Assembly: GCA_029256645.1 (NCBI GenBank)
Contig: JAQSXM010000239.1
Coordinates: 1-5,858, forward strand
Direction: 5' to 3'
Source of the DNA: Sporomusa sp.
Lineage (GTDB): Bacteria; Bacillota_C; Negativicutes; Sporomusales; Sporomusaceae
Length of the DNA: 5,858 nucleotides
Made by a program: the position numbers and the translations under genes. Below the pieces are notes generated by a model. The model saw nothing but the letters and a program-made list of their open reading frames with translations. It was not told where the DNA came from and searched no databases. Each line of letters starts with the position of its first letter. The stretch's first letter is position 1. Positions 1 to 3,753 of this stretch are shown here, one piece after another.

Positions 1-1
1 C

Positions 2-217
2 AATTACGCAATTGCCACCAAGATCATAAATCCTGGCGGCATTTTAGGAACGCGTTGGATGGGTCTTAATTTTGATGCGTACGGTGTTCATGGCACAAGT
101 GCCCCCTGGCTAATTGGGAAAATGGTATCAAATGGCTGTATTCGAATGCATAATGCTCATGTTGAAGAGCTCTTTGCCTTAGTTAGTGTTGGCACTCCTA
201 TTTATATTAGGGATTAA
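2..217 (+). CDS. L,D-transpeptidase (YkuD domain), C-terminal part, cut by the window edge
   Basis: This frame is open from the left edge and ends at TAA 215-217, giving 71 residues of a longer protein. It carries the YkuD catalytic signature: a conserved His in VHGTS (residue 30 of the visible part), then SNGCIRM with the nucleophilic Cys at residue 46 (codon 137-139). The upstream NPGGILGTRWMGL stretch is also typical of the family. Such enzymes form L,D (3-3) cross-links in peptidoglycan or attach proteins to it, outside the membrane; Cys attacks a tetrapeptide stem and His acts as the base. The N-terminus, including any signal peptide or LysM domain, lies outside the window, so localisation and subfamily cannot be read. 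The last 39 bases overlap the 3' end of the convergent kinase gene, and no terminator hairpin is visible between them. The family call is secure; a role in spore cortex or vegetative wall is not decided. Confidence 0.92.
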   Translation, partial: NYAIATKIINPGGILGTRWMGLNFDAYGVHGTSAPWLIGKMVSNGCIRMHNAHVEELFALVSVGTPIYIRD

Positions 218-982
218 ATCTGTCAGCTGACGCATTACCCATTCGACCTTACCGCGCCGGGCGATCAAAAATTCTAGCAAAGCCTGACGTTCACCCGGGT
301 CTGGCAACCACACCTCAGGAATAGTATCGATAAACTCCGAGAACCCAGTATCTGGAATGTTTTTAACCGCTTGAACATATTTAAAAAAATGCGTTGGTTT
401 AAGATAGTATTTTAAAAGAACGCCATAAGATCGCCGGTGATTTAGGGTTATATTGTCAGTCATCTCTTTAAGCATTTCAATCGTCCATTTCCCACGACGA
501 AACAGGTGAGAATTGTCGATAGCATATAGTTTATAACCATTCTTTTCTCTTCGAATCAGCAGGTTCTTACGATTTTTAGTGCGATCAGGGTTGTGGAATA
601 AGTGGTCAAAAAGCATGACTCCGGCCATCTGCTCTTTATTTGTCGCCCGGTGCAGGTTGTATTTAGTTACATATCCGGCCCCTTTTAAATACTCACAACC
701 AAAGTGCCAGCCTGGCGGCACACCCGCAGCAGTCAATCGCTTGCTATTGCCGACAACTTCGCCAGAAATCTCGATAGGGCCCCCAGGAGGGAAGCAAAGA
801 TCAAGCCATTGTCCAAACCGGACAGCTAATAATTCATTTACAAGTACCTTAGCGCCAAGGCGGTTAGTCGATAGTTTAACAACACATATCTTACTCTCGC
901 TGTGGTTGTTTTCGGCCCGGAATAGTTGGGGGGACGTCGCCCCCAACCCTACTGGGCCTAGATATTCTATCGCCCGATACAT
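179..982 (-). CDS. Stand-alone HipA-like kinase domain protein
   Basis: The 267-residue product reads as a single HipA-type kinase fold, close to the short HipA-like family (Pfam HipA_2 type) rather than full-length HipA of about 440 residues. Candidate landmarks are VVKLS with Lys36 as the ATP-binding lysine, Glu50 in a following helix, the catalytic-loop-like segment HNPDRTKNRKNLL (Asp133, Asn140), and AIDNSHLF with Asp156 as the metal-binding DFG equivalent. These assignments come from motif resemblance, not alignment. HipA phosphorylates glutamyl-tRNA synthetase, but the substrate of this short family is not known to me. No HipB-like antitoxin gene lies beside it, so toxin-antitoxin behaviour is not supported here. 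ATG 980-982 is preceded at eight bases by GGGAGAGGAG (991-1000). The 3' end overlaps the transpeptidase gene by 39 bases. Its promoter is unclear: a TATAAT lies at 1084-1089 on this strand without a good -35, and read-through from the SPOCS operon is possible. Confidence 0.8.
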   Translation of the reverse strand: MYRAIEYLGPVGLGATSPQLFRAENNHSESKICVVKLSTNRLGAKVLVNELLAVRFGQWLDLCFPPGGPIEISGEVVGNSKRLTAAGVPPGWHFGCEYLKGAGYVTKYNLHRATNKEQMAGVMLFDHLFHNPDRTKNRKNLLIRREKNGYKLYAIDNSHLFRRGKWTIEMLKEMTDNITLNHRRSYGVLLKYYLKPTHFFKYVQAVKNIPDTGFSEFIDTIPEVWLPDPGERQALLEFLIARRGKVEWVMRQLTDLIPNINRSANTN

Positions 983-1009
983 CTAGCCAACTCCTCTCCC
1001 ATCATCCCC

Positions 1010-1043
1010 AAAATCCCGGCAGCTGCAGCTTCCGGGATTTTTT
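1010..1043. terminator. Perfect 10-bp hairpin in the kinase leader, terminator-like
   Basis: AAAATCCCGG (1010-1019) pairs perfectly with CCGGGATTTT (1032-1041) around a 12-base loop that contains the palindrome AGCTGCAGCT. Read rightward, the stem is followed by a run of six T (1038-1043), a classical intrinsic terminator, yet no rightward gene ends here. Read leftward, it ends in four T and then GGGG, only nine bases before the kinase ribosome binding site. It may stop antisense transcription, back up the neighbouring terminator, or act as a leader structure that limits kinase expression. The structure is seen; the role is inferred. Confidence 0.5.
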
Positions 1044-1056
1044 CCATTAAAACAAT

Positions 1057-1082
1057 ACCCAGGGATTTTTCCATCCCTGGGT
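1057..1082 (-). terminator. Terminator of the SPOCS operon
   Basis: On the minus strand ACCCAGGGA (1082-1074) pairs with TCCCTGGGT (1065-1057), a perfect 9-bp stem with an 8-base loop, followed by the T-rich tail ATTGTTTTA. It lies 21 bases past the stop of the SH3b-SPOCS gene, as expected for its terminator. The tail is interrupted by G, so some read-through into the kinase gene is likely. Confidence 0.6.
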
Positions 1083-1103
1083 CATTATAATTAGCCGTTC
1101 GGA

Positions 1104-2051
1104 TCAAGGAGTGCCATTTACCAGCCAGCTGGCAATCCAACCAGTTGTAGACCCATCAGAAAGCAAAACTTTATACCATCCGAAAGCCTGCTCTCTTACG
1201 GTTAATGTTGTACCTCTATTTACCTTTGTAACTACTGGATAGTTGGTGCCTGGTCCGGATCTAATATTCACGTTATTACCACTGACAGTTACCGTACCAC
1301 TGGCAGTCGTCGGCGTACCGGCAGTAGGAGTAATAGGACCAGTGACAACCACATTCTGCTCGCCAAAGGCCTCTATGTCACCACCACCAGTTTCAGAGGC
1401 TGATACGGTCTCATTGTCAAATTGGCTGGCACTGGCTTTATCAGTTGATCCCGAACTTGAAAGCACCCCAACCTCGTCGATAGGGCTTAATGCGTATACA
1501 TCCATCTCAGTGGTAGTAACCACCCGGGTCCAGACCTTAAGTACAATCGTAACATGCACTTTACGCCGATCATGATGGCAGTGGAAATCATAGTCTACAA
1601 ACTCAACAACGACATCGGATGTTGCCTTCATCTCAGGTTCAGCACCATCGACTTCAATATCACGCGTCCAACGGATATGCCGTCTTTCAAAAGCATGCAC
1701 CGGCTGGTTAGGCAGGTCGGCCACATACATGACCTTTACCTCTAGCTCACCGCGAACAATAACCTTATCCCTAATAACATCAATTTTAGTAATTTCTAAT
1801 TCCTTGACATATACGTCAACCACTTGTTCAATATCTGGTTTTTGTGCAGGCACAATCATATCAAGTTCTACAACCCGTTGTGCCATCTCGGCGCCCAGGA
1901 CCTGCTCAACCTCAATTGTTTCCGGACCTGGTTCCGGGCAACCGCATAGCAGTTCCGAACTTTCAACAGTTGTTACCCCTGATACTGATTTTGTCGAGGT
2001 GGATAAAGTATCAGTCGAGGCTGATACTACCCTTGTTTTGTCATCATCCAT
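1104..2051 (-). CDS. SPOCS-domain (DUF3794) protein with C-terminal SH3b domain
   Basis: The 315-residue product has a Ser/Thr-rich N-terminal tail (1-45), a SPOCS/DUF3794 beta domain (about 48-186, with IEQVVDVYVKELEI and DKVIVRGELEVKVMYV), a low-complexity Ser/Thr/Gly/Pro linker (about 190-252) and a bacterial SH3b domain (about 253-312, with VNIRSGPGTNYPVV and GWYKV). SPOCS domains occur in spore coat/envelope morphogenesis proteins such as SipL, where the partner wall-binding domain is LysM. Here SH3b may take that place, tethering the protein to peptidoglycan; this is inference. No signal peptide or membrane segment is visible, which fits synthesis in the mother-cell cytoplasm. A loop at FHCHH (156-160) holds a small His/Cys cluster at the position where the upstream paralogue has its large Asp/His tract. 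The ATG follows a long purine site, AAGGGGGGG (2057-2065). It is the second gene of the operon, 36 bases after its paralogue. Confidence 0.88.
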   Translation of the reverse strand: MDDDKTRVVSASTDTLSTSTKSVSGVTTVESSELLCGCPEPGPETIEVEQVLGAEMAQRVVELDMIVPAQKPDIEQVVDVYVKELEITKIDVIRDKVIVRGELEVKVMYVADLPNQPVHAFERRHIRWTRDIEVDGAEPEMKATSDVVVEFVDYDFHCHHDRRKVHVTIVLKVWTRVVTTTEMDVYALSPIDEVGVLSSSGSTDKASASQFDNETVSASETGGGDIEAFGEQNVVVTGPITPTAGTPTTASGTVTVSGNNVNIRSGPGTNYPVVTKVNRGTTLTVREQAFGWYKVLLSDGSTTGWIASWLVNGTP

Positions 2052-2087
2052 AGTTTCCCCCCCTTATTCAGGCTCTCGTTCTGACTA

Positions 2088-2744
2088 TTATCCCTTCGGT
2101 TTGGTAGGCAGGCTGCTGGTACCAATATTTACTTCGCGATCAGTCATCACTTTGGCTGTAACTTTTAGGATAACAGACACGTCAAATTCCCGGCAGTTGT
2201 GGTGATGATGGTGATGGTGGTGACCGCAGCCATCATCGTCGTCGTGGCAGTCATGGTCATGATCATGGTCATTGCAGTCGTCGTCATCGTCGTCATCATC
2301 GTTATCGTCATCGCAGTCAACAGGCTCAAAGTTCTTGTATTTGTATGCACGATGGTGGTCATCCACATCATAGTCAACAAATTCAACAATTACGCTGGCC
2401 TCAGCATCCATCCCCCTGCGAGCGCCTGGAATATCAATATCAAGAGTCCATTTATAATGCCTGATTTCCACAGCATGAACAGGCTGATCAGGTAAGGATG
2501 CTACATAAATAGCTTTTATTTCGAACTCGCCGCGAACAATTACTTTGTCTGTAATAACATCAACACTACAAACTTCTACTTCTTTAACAAATACATCAAC
2601 AATTTGTTCAATAGAAGGTTTCCTTTCTGGAACAACCACGTGAATATCCAGAGCTTTTTGTTTTTCCTTTTCCCCTATTATTTGGCGCACGATAATAGTT
2701 TGCGTTTCCGCACCAAGAGTGCAGTTATTGGCTCTATCGTTCAT
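2088..2744 (-). CDS. SPOCS-domain (DUF3794) protein with an Asp/His/Cys-rich loop insertion
   Basis: The 218-residue product is essentially one SPOCS domain (about 16-206), roughly half identical by eye to the downstream paralogue over the first 110 domain residues (shared blocks include DKVIVRGE, QPVHA and VEFVDYD). After VEFVDYD comes HHRAYKYKNFEPV and then a tract (143-184) with 20 Asp, 12 His and 5 Cys in 42 residues, including runs of eight Asp and eight His. The domain resumes with FDVSVILKV. The insertion therefore sits in one inter-strand loop and should leave the fold intact. The tract should bind divalent metals (Asp for Ca or Mg; His/Cys for Zn, Ni or Cu); which metal is not readable. 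No signal peptide or membrane segment is seen. A role in the spore coat or outer envelope is inferred from the family. ATG 2742-2744 follows AAAGGGGGGA (2751-2760). This is the first gene of the leftward operon, with a SigE-like promoter candidate just upstream. Confidence 0.87.
   Translation of the reverse strand: MNDRANNCTLGAETQTIIVRQIIGEKEKQKALDIHVVVPERKPSIEQIVDVFVKEVEVCSVDVITDKVIVRGEFEIKAIYVASLPDQPVHAVEIRHYKWTLDIDIPGARRGMDAEASVIVEFVDYDVDDHHRAYKYKNFEPVDCDDDNDDDDDDDDCNDHDHDHDCHDDDDGCGHHHHHHHHNCREFDVSVILKVTAKVMTDREVNIGTSSLPTKPKG
2193..2318 (-). repeat. Low-complexity tract coding for Asp/His/Cys runs
   Basis: This in-frame stretch is built of GAT/GAC and CAT/CAC codons. It holds runs of eight Asp codons (residues 149-156), an alternating Asp-His segment (159-165) and eight His codons (175-182), with Cys at 144, 157, 166, 173 and 184. 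Synonymous codons are mixed, so the DNA repeat is imperfect. Length changes by slippage in units of three would keep the frame. Confidence 0.85.
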
Positions 2745-2773
2745 GCAGATTCCCCCCTTTTATATTCTAGTTA

Positions 2774-2803
2774 TATATATGCCTGCTCTAATTTTTATGT
2801 GAC
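2774..2803 (-). promoter_or_regulatory. Candidate SigE-like promoter of the SPOCS operon
   Basis: On the minus strand GTCACATA (2803-2796) is separated by 14 bases from CATATATA (2781-2774). These resemble the SigE boxes GKCATATT and CATACAMT at six and five of eight positions. Predicted transcription would start near 2767, just before the ribosome binding site at 2751-2760. The fit is partial and AT-rich DNA makes chance matches common; the mother-cell sporulation context raises its likelihood. Confidence 0.35.
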
Positions 2804-2987
2804 AAAAAACTAAAAAATGGCAAAGGACAGCAACCATTAAAAAAGCGGTTATCACAGGCACATCCTAACTATAACTATGATCCATACTCCTAAAACATGA
2901 CATGATAAATACATTTACCAGCACTATTAATAATCTGAACCTGACAAGATGTAGCAAGAAAATAAATGTTATACATAAATCAACATA

Positions 2988-3015
2988 ACATTCTTCCAGT
3001 ATTCTTCATAGTATA
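2988..3015 (+). promoter_or_regulatory. Candidate SigK-like promoter of the Cys/Tyr-rich gene
   Basis: AC (2988-2989) is followed after 17 bases by CATAGTATA (3007-3015), an exact match to the SigK -10 pattern CATANNNTA with the expected short AC -35 element. Transcription would start near 3022, leaving a leader of about 64 bases before the ATG at 3086. SigK drives late mother-cell genes, including many coat proteins, which fits the gene downstream. Confidence 0.45.
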
Positions 3016-3068
3016 TAGCAGGATGTTGTTCTGCCTTGCAGGCAAAATAACCAAATTTCCAAAATATA

Positions 3069-3075
3069 AAGGAGG
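3069..3075 (+). promoter_or_regulatory. Ribosome binding site that fixes the start at 3086
   Basis: AAGGAGG lies 10 bases before the ATG at 3086. The longer open frame from ATG 2966 has no comparable site, and the promoter candidate lies inside it, so 3086 is the preferred start. Confidence 0.85.
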
Positions 3076-3085
3076 CTATATTTTA

Positions 3086-3403
3086 ATGAAGTCTTATAAG
3101 AAATATCCTTACTGGAAATGTGATGATGATTCATCAAAATGCGGCTGTAATGATAAGTACGATAAGTATGATAAGTGTGACAAGTATGACAAGTGTGATA
3201 CGATGGATGATTGTCAAGACATGGATATGTCATGCTGTACTCCCAAAATGAAGTGCCAGCCGACTAAAGAGTGTGTGAAAACCTATAAATGCTACTATAA
3301 GTTATACAGAATCTGCACCTATCGTCTGTATAAACTATGCCCCTACTGCGGCCATGAGTTCGATTATCACGAACACCGTGGCGGCTGTCCTAAGTGCATG
3401 TAG
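3086..3403 (+). CDS. Small Cys/Tyr-rich coat-like protein with C-terminal zinc-ribbon-like module
   Basis: I do not recognise this 105-residue protein as a named family. It contains 16 Cys and 14 Tyr. Visible parts are a Lys/Tyr-rich start with a Trp (1-11), a Cys/Asp segment (12-23), five tandem Lys-[Tyr/Cys]-Asp tripeptides (24-38), a Cys/Met/Asp segment (39-63), a Tyr/Lys/Cys segment (64-84), and a C-terminal module with two CPxC knuckles, Cys85-x2-Cys88 and Cys101-x2-Cys104, typical of a zinc ribbon; His90, His95 and His97 lie between them. No signal peptide is visible. The composition suits metal binding and disulphide or Tyr cross-linking, as in spore coat proteins; this role is inferred from composition, the SigK-like promoter and the divergent SPOCS operon. 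A metallothionein-like function is the main alternative. A strong terminator follows eight bases after the stop codon, so it appears monocistronic. Confidence 0.82.
   Translation: MKSYKKYPYWKCDDDSSKCGCNDKYDKYDKCDKYDKCDTMDDCQDMDMSCCTPKMKCQPTKECVKTYKCYYKLYRICTYRLYKLCPYCGHEFDYHEHRGGCPKCM
3152..3199 (+). repeat. Tandem 9-base/tripeptide repeat in the Cys/Tyr-rich gene
   Basis: Units of the form GATAAGTRY recur back to back and code for Asp-Lys-[Tyr/Cys] triplets (residues 23-38). Tyr and Cys codons differ by one base (TAY versus TGY), so the repeat alternates the two potentially cross-linking residues by single substitutions. Confidence 0.8.
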
Positions 3404-3410
3404 TCTGATA

Positions 3411-3451
3411 GTGTAAAACCCGCGCTTTTATTTAAGCGCGGGTTTTTACAC
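3411..3451 (+). terminator. Strong intrinsic terminator after the Cys/Tyr-rich gene
   Basis: AAAACCCGCGCTT (3415-3427) pairs perfectly with AAGCGCGGGTTTT (3434-3446) around the loop TTATTT, with a run of five T (3443-3447). Outer bases GTGT (3411-3414) and ACAC (3448-3451) can extend the stem past a single bulged T. The matching A-run on the left would give it terminator character in both directions. Confidence 0.9.
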
Positions 3452-3523
3452 ACTTTGTAACATATAGCTGTAAAGACTGAAATTGCCAAGCGCGAAATAC
3501 GTTTGTTTGGGAAACACTATCTC

Positions 3524-3533
3524 AGGAGGTGAT
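3524..3533 (+). promoter_or_regulatory. Full-consensus ribosome binding site of the 55-residue gene
   Basis: AGGAGGTGAT is a full anti-16S complement six bases before ATG 3540. It overrides a longer reading from TTG 3483, which has no such site, and predicts high translation of a very small protein. Confidence 0.88.
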
Positions 3534-3539
3534 TTAATA

Positions 3540-3707
3540 ATGGGTAAAATCTATGACAATAATTTAAAGTCAAAACATGGACCTTTTGGCGAACTGCAGA
3601 CACACCAGGGACCCTATGGCGGCAAAGATGCCGATAATCTGACCAATAAAAAGGCCACCAGTATTTTATTACCTACCGGAGATAACAAATCCCGTCCAAA
3701 ACAATAG
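3540..3707 (+). CDS. 55-residue hypothetical protein with GPFG/GPYG repeats
   Basis: I do not recognise this protein. It is hydrophilic, has no Cys and no membrane segment or signal peptide, and contains two short related motifs ten residues apart, HGPFG (13-17) and QGPYG (23-27), followed by GKD. The C-terminal half is rich in Asn, Lys and Thr and ends in SRPKQ. The start at 3540 is chosen for the perfect ribosome binding site, which also argues that this is a real gene. The terminator of the preceding gene lies about 90 bases upstream, so it should have its own promoter in 3452-3523, but I find none that is convincing. It faces the methyltransferase gene, with a shared hairpin in the 46-base gap. 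The Gly-Pro-aromatic-Gly motifs and position next to coat-like genes make a spore-associated structural role possible but unproven. Confidence 0.72.
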   Translation: MGKIYDNNLKSKHGPFGELQTHQGPYGGKDADNLTNKKATSILLPTGDNKSRPKQ

Positions 3708-3722
3708 TTATTCTACACCAAA

Positions 3723-3747
3723 AGAGGACGTCGGCCTGACGTCCTCT
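3723..3747. terminator. Bidirectional hairpin between converging genes
   Basis: AGAGGACGTC (3723-3732) and GACGTCCTCT (3738-3747) form a perfect 10-bp stem with a five-base loop. Leftward transcripts from the methyltransferase gene (stop at 3754) see a T-run (TTTT) after it, so it works best as that gene's terminator. Rightward transcripts see the same stem without a T-run and would terminate less well. Confidence 0.75.
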
Positions 3748-3753
3748 AACGAT

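Larger units (their letters stand above)
2745..3085. other. Divergent intergenic region between the SPOCS operon and the Cys/Tyr-rich gene
   Basis: This 341-bp AT-rich stretch separates two divergent genes. Besides the two promoter candidates and the ribosome binding sites listed separately, I see no convincing ORF, tRNA, hairpin or repeat in 2804-2986. The open frame that runs rightward through 2966-3085 is only an N-terminal extension of the next gene and has no ribosome binding site. Confidence 0.7.

Noticed and set aside
579..986. 135-codon rightward frame opposite the kinase gene
   Set aside because: It is antisense to a gene with clear kinase-like motifs, with no ribosome binding site and no recognisable domain.
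2199..2495. Rightward frame opposite the Asp/His tract giving a Val/Met/Ile-rich, membrane-like protein
   Set aside because: It is the mirror of GAT/GAC and CAT/CAC codons on the other strand; it has no ribosome binding site and overlaps a clear SPOCS gene.
2966..3085. 40-residue N-terminal extension of the Cys/Tyr-rich protein, weakly hydrophobic and signal-peptide-like
   Set aside because: The upstream ATG lacks a ribosome binding site, the stretch contains the SigK-like promoter candidate, and AAGGAGG marks ATG 3086.
3152..3199. Short tandem repeats considered as a CRISPR-like array
   Set aside because: Units are nine bases with no spacers and are in frame inside a coding region.
3006..3233. 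Leftward frame rich in Thr-Tyr-His repeats opposite the Cys/Tyr-rich gene
   Set aside because: It is the antisense image of the 9-base repeat, with no ribosome binding site and no homology that I recognise.
3454..3523. Possible promoter boxes for the 55-residue gene, such as CATATAGCT and TTGCCA
   Set aside because: No pair had both acceptable boxes and spacing for SigA, SigE, SigK or SigG.
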